Source: Neoroseomonas oryzicola
GTDB lineage: Bacteria > Pseudomonadota > Alphaproteobacteria > Acetobacterales > Acetobacteraceae
Length of the DNA stretch: 49,071 bases
NCBI RefSeq assembly: GCF_012163135.1
Contig: NZ_JAAVUP010000016.1
Coordinates: 1-49,071, forward strand
Direction: 5' to 3'
Shown: positions 42,069-49,071 of the stretch, in pieces
Position numbering within the stretch: position 1 is the stretch's first letter
Layout: the number at the start of each line of letters is the position of its first letter
Notes under the pieces: generated by a model
Seen by the model: only the letters and a program-made list of their open reading frames with translations
Databases searched by the model: none
What the model was told of the DNA's origin: nothing
Translations under genes and position numbers: made by a program

Positions 42069-42806
42069 TCAGGCGGCGGCGAGCATGGACGACACGCGGG
42101 CGTCGTAGTCGTTGGCCAGCGCCTGTAGGGCCGCGGCGCAGTCGCCTTCGAATGACGGGCCGTGCATCAGCGCCAGGGTACGCGGCGCGATGCCGGCGAG
42201 GCCGCGGATCGTCCGGCCCATCCCGGGATTGAGGCTCGAGAAGCGGAACAGGTCCTCGGCCGCGATCGCCGGGCCGACGATGTCGGAGCGCGTCAGCGCC
42301 GGCCCGTCGCCGAGCTGCGTGAAGAGATCCCCGCACAGCAGCGTGCCCGAGGCCTCCTCGTACAGCACGCCGGCATCCCATCCGTGCGGGATGTGCGGCG
42401 TGTCGATGTAGCGCAGCCGCCTGCCCTTCCCGAGGTCGATCACCTCCCCGTCCTGGAGGATGCGCGGCGCGCGATCGGCCATGTCGTTCAGCGACACCAT
42501 GCAGCCGGTCTGGCCATGCGCCACCTCGGCCCGCGGCGCGACGGCGAGCCACTCGTTCATCGCCCCGCACTCGTCGGCCTCGTAGTGGCCGAAGGAAATC
42601 CAGCGCAGGCGCTCCGGCGGGATGAGGCGGCCGACCGCCTCGCGCAGGATCGGAAACATTCCGCGCAGGCCGGTGTGGAACAGCAGCGGGTTATCCCCCA
42701 GCACGAGGAAGTGGTTGAAGGTGAACCCCGCGGGCGGCGCGATCGCGTCCACCCGGACGGAGAGCCTGAAGATGCCGTCGGCGATCTCGTCGATGCGCGC
42801 GTCCAT
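42069..42806 (-). CDS. Metallo-beta-lactamase-fold protein of the ODP (flavodiiron-like) type
   Basis: The 245-residue protein has the diiron ligand set of the oxygen-binding ODP group rather than the zinc HxHxDH motif: GHYEADE (H74, E76, D78), a histidine in PHIPHGW (H141), LLCGD (D160) and LALMHGP (H215). The spacing H74-H141 and H141-D160 matches flavodiiron proteins. There is no flavodoxin domain, so it may sense or reduce O2 or NO with another partner, or it may be a signalling form. The ATG at 42806 has GAGGCGAGG upstream. It is divergent from a TetR regulator, and the operator between them overlaps both likely promoters. Confidence 0.82.
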   Translation of the reverse strand: MDARIDEIADGIFRLSVRVDAIAPPAGFTFNHFLVLGDNPLLFHTGLRGMFPILREAVGRLIPPERLRWISFGHYEADECGAMNEWLAVAPRAEVAHGQTGCMVSLNDMADRAPRILQDGEVIDLGKGRRLRYIDTPHIPHGWDAGVLYEEASGTLLCGDLFTQLGDGPALTRSDIVGPAIAAEDLFRFSSLNPGMGRTIRGLAGIAPRTLALMHGPSFEGDCAAALQALANDYDARVSSMLAAA

Positions 42807-42871
42807 GGTCCTCGCCTCCCTCGATCCGCCGGGTCCCCGATGGACCATCGGTCAATTTCGAGATACGTATT

Positions 42872-42910
42872 TGTGCATTCAATTGACGCGCCGAGTCAAT
42901 TGAATACACA
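42872..42910. promoter_or_regulatory. TetR operator overlapping the divergent promoters
   Basis: ATTCAATTGAC-GCGCCGA-GTCAATTGAAT (42877-42905) is an 11-bp perfect inverted repeat. TGTG/CACA flanks extend it to 15 of 16 matching pairs. The element lies in an AT-rich island in otherwise very GC-rich DNA. TTGACG (42883-42888) and TACACA (42905-42910), 16 bp apart, would be a plausible TetR-gene promoter. A further half-site, GTCAATTT, is at 42851. Confidence 0.85.
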
Positions 42911-42931
42911 CTGTCGTGCAATGGAATTGTG

Positions 42932-43504
42932 ATGCCGCGCACATACACCCTACGTCGCCGCGCCGACCGGCAGGCGGAAACCCGCCTGCGGATCGTCGAG
43001 GCCGCGGTCGACCTGCATGGCAGCGTCGGACCGGCGCAGACGACCTTCAGCATGGTCGCCGAGCGGGCGGGCGTGCAGCGCCACACGCTCTATGCGCATT
43101 TCCCCGACGAACGGGCGCTGCAGCTTGCCTGTTCCGCCCTCACGCTCGAACGCGACCCGCTGCCCGACCCCGGCGCCTGGCGCGCGGACGCGACGCCGGA
43201 GGTCAGGCTGCGGGCGGGCCTCGGCGCGATCCATGGCTGGTACCGGCGCAATGCCGACCTTGCCGGCTGCGTGCTGCGGGACGCGGAACACCACGCCCTG
43301 ACGCGGGAGACGGTGGAACTCCGCATGGGGCCGTGGATGCAGGCCGCGCGGGAGGCGTTGGCGCAGGGTCTGACGTCCGGCCAGCAGGCGATGCTGCCCG
43401 TGGCGATGGGCTTCTTCGCCTGGCGCAACCTGACGCGGGATGCCGGGCTGTCGCAGGAGGAAGCCGTCGCGGCGATGGTCCGGGCGATCCTCGCCCAGCC
43501 CTGA
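42932..43504 (+). CDS. TetR/AcrR-family transcriptional regulator
   Basis: The 190-residue protein has a TetR N-terminal HTH (about 15-60): RLRIVEAAVDLHGSVGPAQTTFSMVAERAGVQRHTLYAHFPDE. The C-terminal ligand/dimer domain is about 80-190 with an Ala-rich helical pattern. The start ATG at 42932 follows a GTG; either could be used. It is divergent from the ODP-type protein and almost certainly controls it and itself via the palindrome at 42877-42905. The ligand is unknown. Its TGA stop abuts the stop of the convergent methyltransferase. Confidence 0.88.
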   Translation: MPRTYTLRRRADRQAETRLRIVEAAVDLHGSVGPAQTTFSMVAERAGVQRHTLYAHFPDERALQLACSALTLERDPLPDPGAWRADATPEVRLRAGLGAIHGWYRRNADLAGCVLRDAEHHALTRETVELRMGPWMQAAREALAQGLTSGQQAMLPVAMGFFAWRNLTRDAGLSQEEAVAAMVRAILAQP

Positions 43505-44395
43505 TCAGGCGAGCAGCCGGACCACCCATTCCGAGCGCACCGCGCCCGGCAGGCGTTCGACGCGCACGGCGCCGAAGCCCGCGGCGCGGCCCTGGCGGAG
43601 CCAGGTCGCGTCATCGCGGGCGCGCATGAAGAAGGCGGGGCTCTGGAAGGGTTCCTCGCCGGGGAAGACGACCCAGGAGAGACAGGCGAGGCCGCCGAGC
43701 GCCGCGACATGCACCTGGCGCGCGAGGAAGATCGCGCCCTCGCCCAGCGGCACCTTCATGTGCTCGACCCAATGGCCGCCGAGGGCGGCCTGCGCGTCGA
43801 GATCGCCGTGCAACAGGGCCAGGCCGCCGGGGCGCAGCACGCGGCGGAATTCGCGCAGCACCTGGGCTTCCTCGGCCTCGTCGAGGAAGTAGCCGAAGGA
43901 GTTCCACATGTTCAGCACGAGGTCGACGGAGCCGTCGGCGAGCGGCAGGTGGCGCATGTCCGCCGCGGCGCAGGCCATCGGGGCCTGCGTGCGGGCGATG
44001 CGCAGGCAGCCTTCCTGCAGGTCCATCGCGACGATGTCGAAGCCGCGGCGCGTGAGCTCCAGGGCGTGGCGCCCGGTGCCGCAGGCGATGTCGAGGATGC
44101 GGGGTGCGCGCGCGCCGAAATGCGCCGTGGCGATGCGACAGACGAGGTCGGCCTCGCGCTGCGTGACCTCGGCTTCGGTGAGGTCGGGATCTGTGGGATC
44201 GCGGGGGAAGCGGGCGGCGATGGTGCGGTAGGCTTCGCCGAAATAGGCGTGTTCGCCGGGCTTCCACCAATCCGCGTCGGGCCTTGCGACCGTGACGAAG
44301 TCCCCGGCCGGGCAGCCCCAGAGGTGCTTCGCCTCCTCGGTCCGGACCTGCCGGAACCTCCGCCCGATCACCTCTCTCAGCACATCCCCGCCCAT
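43505..44395 (-). CDS. Class I SAM-dependent methyltransferase
   Basis: The 296-residue enzyme has an N-terminal extension (1-85), then motif I ILDIACGTGRHALELTRRGF (about 98-117) and the acidic AMDLQEG of beta-2. Further along are a NSFGYFLDEAEEAQVLREF segment, GGLALLHGDL motif III and a distinctive C-terminal half. It is different from the enzyme at 14835. The substrate is unknown. The ATG at 44395 (MGGDVLREV) is preferred. A TTG further upstream at 44419 would place the start inside a family A repeat. Its stop abuts the tetR stop at a TGATCA palindrome. Confidence 0.8.
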   Translation of the reverse strand: MGGDVLREVIGRRFRQVRTEEAKHLWGCPAGDFVTVARPDADWWKPGEHAYFGEAYRTIAARFPRDPTDPDLTEAEVTQREADLVCRIATAHFGARAPRILDIACGTGRHALELTRRGFDIVAMDLQEGCLRIARTQAPMACAAADMRHLPLADGSVDLVLNMWNSFGYFLDEAEEAQVLREFRRVLRPGGLALLHGDLDAQAALGGHWVEHMKVPLGEGAIFLARQVHVAALGGLACLSWVVFPGEEPFQSPAFFMRARDDATWLRQGRAAGFGAVRVERLPGAVRSEWVVRLLA

Positions 44396-44415
44396 CGGTA
44401 CCCAGGTATCGGTTT

Positions 44416-44472
44416 CCAAAGGCCTTTCGGCCTTTGGCAGGGTGGGTCCGGGGGGGGCGGCGCCCCTCCCGG
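44416..44472 (+). repeat. Palindromic repeat family A, copy 5
   Basis: CCAAAGGCC-TTTC-GGCCTTTGG (44416-44437) and a second hairpin CCGGGGGGGGC-GGC-GCCCCTCCCGG (44448-44472; one G-T pair). It lies between the acetamidase stop (44481, minus) and the methyltransferase start, both on the minus strand. It could be a terminator for the acetamidase. Confidence 0.8.
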
Positions 44473-44480
44473 TGCTTCCG

Positions 44481-45452
44481 TCAGAACAGCAGCCCCTTCC
44501 TGAGCATCCCGTGCACTCCCTTCTCCCCGTTCACCGTCTGGGTGACGCGGAAATCCACCGCGAGGGAGCAGAACTGGTACGCATCGGCGTCGGAGAGGTT
44601 CGTGCGCGAGCAGATGAAGGCGATCATCTCGCGCAGCGCCTGCTTCATGGCGAGGTCGAGGTCCTCGTTGAGGCCCATGGTAATGTAGTGGGTCTTGGTC
44701 TCGGCGCGGGGGAACTTCAGCACGGGGTCGCGCGATCCGCCGCCCTTCACCAGGGACAGCCGGAAATGCCCGGTGAGGCAGATTTCCAGCGCGTTGATGC
44801 AGACCTCGCCGTCGCCCTGCACGCCGTGGCCGTCGCCGGCGGAGAACAGCGCGCCCTCGTTGAACACGGGCAGGTAGAGCGTGGTGCCCTCGGTCAGTTC
44901 CTTGTTGTCGAGGTTGCCGCCGATGGCGCGCGGTTCCTTGGTGTTGAGCATGCCCCAGTCGCGCGGCGGGGCGACGCCCATCACGCCGAAGAAGGGGGCG
45001 AGCGGCAGGTCCATCCCGCCTTCCTTCGGACCGAAGGGCAGGCGGCAGGTCATCGCCGCCTTGTCGACCGGGATGTGCAGCGTGCGGCGGTAGGGGAAGT
45101 CCTCGGGCAGCGTGCCGAAGAGCGGGCGGAAGCCGCAGAAGCCCCAGTCGGCGCCGAGCTCGATCTTCTCGATGTCGATGCGCAGCGCGTCGCCGGGCTC
45201 GGCGCCGCGGACCTCGACCGGGCCGGTGATCACATGGGCGCCGAGGCGGGGCAGCTTCTGGTGGATCTCCCGCAGCACGGGATGCACCGCCATCATCTTT
45301 TCCTGCGGCGGCATCACCTCGGGCCCGCCCGAGAGGCATTCGAGGATCACGACCTCGCCCGGATCGATGGAGGCGACGGGCGGGAAGGAGGCGTCGAAGG
45401 CGCCCCAGCGGCAGTTGGTCAGCGATGCGGCGACGCGGGTCGGTTCGGCCAT
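44481..45452 (-). CDS. Acetamidase/formamidase family protein
   Basis: The 323-residue FmdA/AmdA-family amidohydrolase has the typical blocks: GPVEVRGAEPGDALRIDI, GFCGFRPLFGTLP, PFFGVMGVAP, GGNLDNKELTEGTTLYLPVFNEGALFSAGDGHGVQGDGE and ALEICLTGHF. These enzymes hydrolyse acetamide or formamide to the acid and ammonia in the cytoplasm. The ATG at 45452 is followed by AEPTRVAAS. The downstream CorA gene is on the same strand and its stop is 19 bp before the ATG, so the two are head to tail, with CorA first. Confidence 0.88.
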   Translation of the reverse strand: MAEPTRVAASLTNCRWGAFDASFPPVASIDPGEVVILECLSGGPEVMPPQEKMMAVHPVLREIHQKLPRLGAHVITGPVEVRGAEPGDALRIDIEKIELGADWGFCGFRPLFGTLPEDFPYRRTLHIPVDKAAMTCRLPFGPKEGGMDLPLAPFFGVMGVAPPRDWGMLNTKEPRAIGGNLDNKELTEGTTLYLPVFNEGALFSAGDGHGVQGDGEVCINALEICLTGHFRLSLVKGGGSRDPVLKFPRAETKTHYITMGLNEDLDLAMKQALREMIAFICSRTNLSDADAYQFCSLAVDFRVTQTVNGEKGVHGMLRKGLLF

Positions 45453-45471
45453 GCGGAAGGTCCTTGCGGGT

Positions 45472-46515
45472 CTAGAGCCAGCCTTTGCGGCGGAAATACC
45501 AGACGGGGAGGATGGCGCTCACGATCATCATCAGGATGGCGACCGGATAGCCGTATTCCCATTTCAGGTCGGGCATGTGCTCGAAGTTCATGCCGTAGAT
45601 CGAGGCGAGCAGCGTGGGCGGCATCAGCGCGACCGAGGCCACGGTGAAGGTCTTGATGATCGCGTTCTGCTCCACGTTGATCACGCCGAGCACCGCATCA
45701 AGCAGGAACTGTGCCTTGTTGTTGAGGACGTTCGCGTGCTCGACGAGGGAGCGCACGTCGCGCACCAGCGTCTTGATGAGCGGCTGGTTCTCCTTGCGCA
45801 CGGCATTCGCCTTTTCCGCGCCGACGAAGGTCAGGATGCGGTTGAGGCCGAGCAGGGTTTCCGAGGCGCGCGTCGTCACATCGCCGACCTGGCCGAGGGT
45901 GATCAGCGTGTCCTTCAGCTGGTCGTCGCGGCGGTTCGCCTTCACGTTGGCCCGCGCGGCGCGGAAGGTGCGCTGGGAGGCGCGGTCCATGTCGGCGCCG
46001 ACGCGTTCGAGCACGTCGGCCAGGCGATCGACGATCTGCTCGAACAAATGGAGCATCACCCCGTCCGGGCTGGTCAGGATGATGCCCGGCTGGCGCTGCG
46101 CGCGCGCACCGAAGACGCTGAAGGCCTTGGGCGTGGCGTAGCGCACGGTCACCAGCGAGGTGCCGGTCAGCACGAAGGTGATCGCCGTCGAGCTGTATTC
46201 CCCGGCGTCCACGCCATAGAGGAAGTTCGCGGTGAGGAAGAGCGCATCGCCCTCGCGATAGAGCCGCGAGGAGCTCTCGATCTCCTGCATCTCCTCGCGC
46301 GTCGGGACCTCGAGGGACAGCGCCGACTGCACGGCCTTCTCCTCGGCCGGGGTCGGGTTCAGGAGGTCGATCCAGACCGCGCGGCGCAGGGCATCGGGCT
46401 CGCAGGCGGCAGCGGCGGCGGCCTGGGCCTCGGCGGGCAGCACGGCGGTGATGTCGGAGACCGCGCCTTCGCGCACGCGACAGCGGCCGTCTTCGACCGT
46501 CCAGGTCGTCAGCAT
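45472..46515 (-). CDS. corA: CorA-family magnesium/metal channel
   Basis: The 347-residue protein has the cytoplasmic alpha/beta and helical domain followed by two C-terminal membrane helices. The signature YGMNF (G308-M309-N310) is at the end of the first helix, followed by EHMPDLKWEYGYPVAILMMIVSAILPVWYF. It mediates Mg2+ (or Co2+/Ni2+) transport. The ATG at 46515 has CGGAGG eight bases upstream. It is downstream of the 2H phosphoesterase on the same strand with a gap of 35 bp, so it may belong to the methionine-salvage run. Confidence 0.9.
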   Translation of the reverse strand: MLTTWTVEDGRCRVREGAVSDITAVLPAEAQAAAAAACEPDALRRAVWIDLLNPTPAEEKAVQSALSLEVPTREEMQEIESSSRLYREGDALFLTANFLYGVDAGEYSSTAITFVLTGTSLVTVRYATPKAFSVFGARAQRQPGIILTSPDGVMLHLFEQIVDRLADVLERVGADMDRASQRTFRAARANVKANRRDDQLKDTLITLGQVGDVTTRASETLLGLNRILTFVGAEKANAVRKENQPLIKTLVRDVRSLVEHANVLNNKAQFLLDAVLGVINVEQNAIIKTFTVASVALMPPTLLASIYGMNFEHMPDLKWEYGYPVAILMMIVSAILPVWYFRRKGWL

Positions 46516-46550
46516 GACGGGATACCTCCGCTGTGGGCGTTCAGCGGCTT

Positions 46551-47120
46551 CTAGACGCTTGCCGCGGCATGCGCCAACCCACTTGGCAGGTGGTGACTTT
46601 GCAGGACCGTCACCGGGCGGAAATGCACGAGTTCCAGGCATTCCGCCCGGGCCGGACGCAGCGCCGGCGCCAGCGGTCCAAGGGTATCGAGGGCGCGTCC
46701 CAGCCAACCCGGATCGCCGGTTGGCCCGCCCTTCGCGAGGGTGACGTGCGGAACCCAGGCGCCGGGCCGGTAATGCGGGTCGCAGGCCTGATCGGCGAGG
46801 GCCTCGGCCAGCCTGCGTTGACGCAGAAGCAATGCCTCGGTCACGACCGGGGCGAGGTAGAGCACCGGCGCCGGCGCGGCGAAGACGCCGAAGCCTGCAA
46901 GGCTGACATCGATCGCCGTCCATCGCGCGGCACAGGCGTCGACCGCCTCACGCAGGCGGGCCGCGTCGGCGGCGTCGGGATGGATGCTCAGCGTGAGATG
47001 CGGCGGGTAGCCGAGGGCCAGGCTGTCATCGTGCAGCCCGGCCGCGGCCAGGGCACGCCACATGGCCTCGATGGGCGCGGCGGCCGCGGCGTCGAGGCGC
47101 AGCGCGACCGCGTAGGGCAC
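46551..47120 (-). CDS. 2H phosphoesterase / 2'-5' RNA ligase-like protein
   Basis: The 189-residue protein has the two HxT motifs of the LigT/2H superfamily: PPHLTLSI (H41-L-T43) and WVPHVTLAKG (H125-V-T127). These residues act on 2',3'-cyclic phosphates or 2'-5' linkages. The rest is Ala/Leu-rich with a FRPVTVLQSHHL C-terminus. The GTG at 47120 lies two bases after the mtnC stop, and TGAGG overlapping that stop serves as Shine-Dalgarno, so translational coupling is likely. A link with methionine salvage is suggested by the spacing only. Confidence 0.85.
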   Translation of the reverse strand: MPYAVALRLDAAAAAPIEAMWRALAAAGLHDDSLALGYPPHLTLSIHPDAADAARLREAVDACAARWTAIDVSLAGFGVFAAPAPVLYLAPVVTEALLLRQRRLAEALADQACDPHYRPGAWVPHVTLAKGGPTGDPGWLGRALDTLGPLAPALRPARAECLELVHFRPVTVLQSHHLPSGLAHAAASV

Positions 47121-47122
47121 CC

Positions 47123-47821
47123 TCAGGCCGCCGCGGGCAGGCCGAACAGGCGCGCGACGCCGGGGAAGTCGGCGGCCTCGGGGTGGCGGCCGCAGGGCTG
47201 CGTGTCGTCGGCCGGGCGCACCAGCTGGCAGGTCCGCATCCCGGCCGCCGCGGCGGCGTCGAGTTCCTCGGCGACATCGGAGAGGAACAGGACCTCCCCG
47301 GCCGGCAGGTGGAGGCCCGCGGCGATGGCGGCGTAGGAGGCGGCATCCCGCTTGCCGCCGACCCTGGTGTCGAAGAAACCGTCGAAGAGCGGGGTGAGGT
47401 CGCCGGCGACGGAATGGCCGAACAGCAGCTTCTGCGCCTCGACAGAGCCGGAGGAATAGACCGCGAGGCGCAGCCCCGCGCGCGACCAGGCCCGCAGGCA
47501 GGGCGCGACGTCGGGCCACAGATGCCCCTTGAGCCGCCCGTCCAGGTAGCCCGCCCGCCAGATCAGCCCCTGCAGGGTCTTGAGCGGCGTGACCTTGGCG
47601 TCCTCGGCCATCCAGATGCGCAGGGTCGAGCGCGGATCCTGCTCGCGCGCGATGTGGCCGACCTCGGCCATCACCGCGGCGACGGCGGGCTCTTCCTCAT
47701 GCGCGTCGAGGAAGGCGTCGAGCTCGGCCTCCGCGAAGGGGAACAGCGTCTCCTTCACGAAGGCGATGGCGCTCGTCGTGCCCTCGATGTCCGTCAGGAT
47801 GCAGGTCGGGGGCACGGCCAT
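47123..47821 (-). CDS. mtnC: Acireductone synthase (enolase-phosphatase)
   Basis: The 232-residue HAD-superfamily enzyme starts MAVPPTCILTDIEGTTSAI, where the DIEGT motif (D11, E13) replaces the usual HAD DxD. It has AVYSSGSVEAQKLLFG and FLSDVAEELDAAAAAGM. It converts 2,3-diketo-5-methylthiopentyl-1-phosphate into the acireductone in methionine salvage. The start at 47821 follows the mtnD stop by 6 bp. Fusion with MtnB found in some organisms is not seen here. Confidence 0.92.
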   Translation of the reverse strand: MAVPPTCILTDIEGTTSAIAFVKETLFPFAEAELDAFLDAHEEEPAVAAVMAEVGHIAREQDPRSTLRIWMAEDAKVTPLKTLQGLIWRAGYLDGRLKGHLWPDVAPCLRAWSRAGLRLAVYSSGSVEAQKLLFGHSVAGDLTPLFDGFFDTRVGGKRDAASYAAIAAGLHLPAGEVLFLSDVAEELDAAAAAGMRTCQLVRPADDTQPCGRHPEAADFPGVARLFGLPAAA

Positions 47822-47827
47822 GCGCGC

Positions 47828-48367
47828 TCAGCCCACCGTGACGGGGATGCGCGCGGCGATGTCGCTGCCGGTGTAGTGCGGCGTCCAGCCCGTGGTGTCG
47901 GTGAAGACGCGCAGCGCCGTGACGTGCGGGACCTCCCCGGCATCGAACCAGTGCCTGGTGTTGGCCGGCACCGAGATCAGGTCGCCCGTCGTGCAATGGG
48001 CGTCGTAGATCTTGCCGTCCACATGCATGACGAAATTGCCTGCGCCCTCGTGGAAGAAGCGGACCTCGTCCTCGGTGTGGATGTGCTCCGAGAGGAACTT
48101 CGCGCGGATCGCATCCTTCTGCGGATGGTCGGCGGTCAGCCGGATGACGTCGGCCGTGCCGGCCTTCGTTTCCTTGAGGAAGGCGTCGAGGTGCGGGCGA
48201 TAGGCCGCGAGCACCACGTCCGGCTCGGCGCCGGCGGGCAGGGCGGCGACGGGCCAGCGCTCGAAGCGCACGCCGATCGGGCGCAGCGCCTCGGCGATCT
48301 TCGCCGGGTCCTCGGTCTTGAGCGTCTCGGCGCCGGTCGCGGCGTCGCGGATCGTCAGCAGGCTCAT
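47828..48367 (-). CDS. mtnD: Acireductone dioxygenase
   Basis: The 179-residue cupin has the metal ligands HIHTEDEVRFF (H95, H97, E101) and TRHWFDAG (H139), as in Ni/Fe acireductone dioxygenase. The Fe form produces 4-methylthio-2-oxobutanoate and formate; the Ni form gives a different product. The ATG at 48367 overlaps the mtnB stop (ATGA). Length and motif spacing match the family. Confidence 0.93.
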   Translation of the reverse strand: MSLLTIRDAATGAETLKTEDPAKIAEALRPIGVRFERWPVAALPAGAEPDVVLAAYRPHLDAFLKETKAGTADVIRLTADHPQKDAIRAKFLSEHIHTEDEVRFFHEGAGNFVMHVDGKIYDAHCTTGDLISVPANTRHWFDAGEVPHVTALRVFTDTTGWTPHYTGSDIAARIPVTVG

Positions 48368-48975
48368 CGCGTGTGCCTCCCTTCCTCCAGGTGACAGAGC
48401 AGCATGAATTCCAGTGCCTCGAGCCGCGTCGTCGCCGCGGCCATGTCGGCACCCCAGACATATACGCCATGGCCGCGGATGATGTAGCCGGGGGGCGCGT
48501 CGGGCGCGCGGTCCCACAGCGCGTCGAGCGCGGCCTGCAGGCGCGGGATGTCCTGGTCGTTGTCGAGGACGGGGACGGCGACCTCGGTGTCGTGCGTGGG
48601 ACCGCCAGGAAAGGCCTTGAGCAACTCGTAGCCGGCCAGGCGGACCTCCGCCCCTGCCCGGCGCGAGAGCACCGTGTTGGCCACGGAATGGCCGTGCAGC
48701 ACCGCCCCGGTGCCGGGGAAACGACGGTAGATCCCGCAATGGAGCAGGGTCTCGTAGGAGGGCCTGGCGCCGGGTTCGAGCGAGGCCCCCTGCCCGTCCA
48801 CCAGCATGACGTCGGCAGGCCCGAGCATGCCCTTGTGGCGGCCGGAGCGGGTGATGGCGATCCGGTCGGCACCCAGCAGGACCGAGATGTTGCCCGCCGT
48901 CGCGGGTACCCAGCCCATGGCGTCCATCCGGCGCCCGGCGGCGGCGATGGCGGCGGCGGCGTCCTCGAAGGTCAT
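48364..48975 (-). CDS. mtnB: Methylthioribulose-1-phosphate dehydratase
   Basis: The 203-residue class II aldolase-like zinc enzyme has TAGNISV (26-32), the metal histidines in HGHS (H94, H96) and GHGVYVWG (H169), and the catalytic ETLLHC region. It dehydrates 5-methylthioribulose-1-phosphate. The neighbours mtnD and mtnC, in operon order B-D-C, support the assignment over a generic aldolase (fuculose- or rhamnulose-phosphate). Upstream sequence is cut by the contig end, so its promoter and any riboswitch are not visible. Confidence 0.9.
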   Translation of the reverse strand: MTFEDAAAAIAAAGRRMDAMGWVPATAGNISVLLGADRIAITRSGRHKGMLGPADVMLVDGQGASLEPGARPSYETLLHCGIYRRFPGTGAVLHGHSVANTVLSRRAGAEVRLAGYELLKAFPGGPTHDTEVAVPVLDNDQDIPRLQAALDALWDRAPDAPPGYIIRGHGVYVWGADMAAATTRLEALEFMLLCHLEEGRHTR

Positions 48976-49048
48976 CGGCGCAAGGCCCCAGGAACGGCGA
49001 GGGCAGCGGCGCCCGTGCCGCCGCGCGGGGGCCCCCCCCAGACGGGGA

Positions 49049-49071
49049 GGGGGGGGGGGGGGGGGGGGGGG
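49049..49071. other. Poly-G run at the end of the window
   Basis: Twenty-three consecutive G residues end the window, preceded by GACGGGGA and a long C run. This looks like the end of a contig with a poly-G artefact of two-colour sequencing chemistry rather than genomic sequence. The last part of 48976-49048 may also contain errors. Confidence 0.75.

Overview
The window is about 49 kb of very GC-rich DNA (coding third positions are mostly G or C) from a heterotrophic alphaproteobacterium. The gene content suggests Acetobacteraceae, close to Roseomonas and relatives. The signs are several orphan Bug-type (tripartite tricarboxylate transporter) receptors, a PhaR/PHA module, CbpA/CbpM, Tat-like secretion signals and tight ATGA/GTGA gene overlaps. 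The assignment is inferred from gene content; no rRNA or tRNA is present to confirm it. The right end is a run of 23 G and is probably the end of an assembled contig.

Layout. 1-598: 3' truncated outer-membrane beta-barrel gene (minus). 908-4669: EF-G-like GTPase and a ThDP-dependent decarboxylase/synthase-like enzyme (plus). 4751-11945: seven minus-strand genes with almost no gaps: ECHDC3-type crotonase, acyl-CoA synthetase, M20 peptidase, CbpA, CbpM, DapA-like lyase and a Bcr/CflA exporter. 12074-15632: branched-chain aminotransferase, DUF805 protein, small lipoprotein, ATC-hydrolase-like protein and a methyltransferase. 15687-28400: an uptake and catabolism region with four Bug receptors, a PF04392-type receptor, two family-5 (oligopeptide-type) receptors, an amidohydrolase, an enolase-superfamily enzyme, an EamA permease and a NIPSNAP protein. 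28552-33570: a phnC-phnD-phnD-phnE-phnE transporter with two receptor paralogues, then a rhodanese. 33805-37803: a FecR/DUF6600-like protein with a 69-bp tandem-repeat tail and a third family-5 receptor. 38000-41985: XRE regulator, PhaR, a small coiled-coil protein overlapping a PHA-synthase-like hydrolase, and PhaA. 42069-45452: an ODP-type (flavodiiron-like) metallo-beta-lactamase-fold protein divergent from a TetR regulator with a clear operator, a methyltransferase and an acetamidase/formamidase. 45472-48975: mtnB-mtnD-mtnC of methionine salvage, a 2H phosphoesterase and CorA.

Ten periplasmic receptors lie within about 22 kb, but only the phosphonate-type system has its own ATPase and permeases. 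The others must share distant permeases or act as sensors. The PHA genes form a plausible carbon-storage unit with its own repressor.

The most unusual signals are not ordinary genes. (1) Two dispersed intergenic palindrome families, one with compensatory base changes in its stem. (2) A perfect 13-bp terminator-like hairpin with a T6 tract that ends one base before a start codon and contains that gene's Shine-Dalgarno sequence. (3) A 215-nt same-strand overlap of two apparently real reading frames in the PHA cluster. (4) A 137-bp direct duplication of hairpin-bearing noncoding DNA. (5) A strong TetR operator in front of an oxygen-binding-type diiron protein. I saw no CRISPR array, prophage, transposase or classical defence system.
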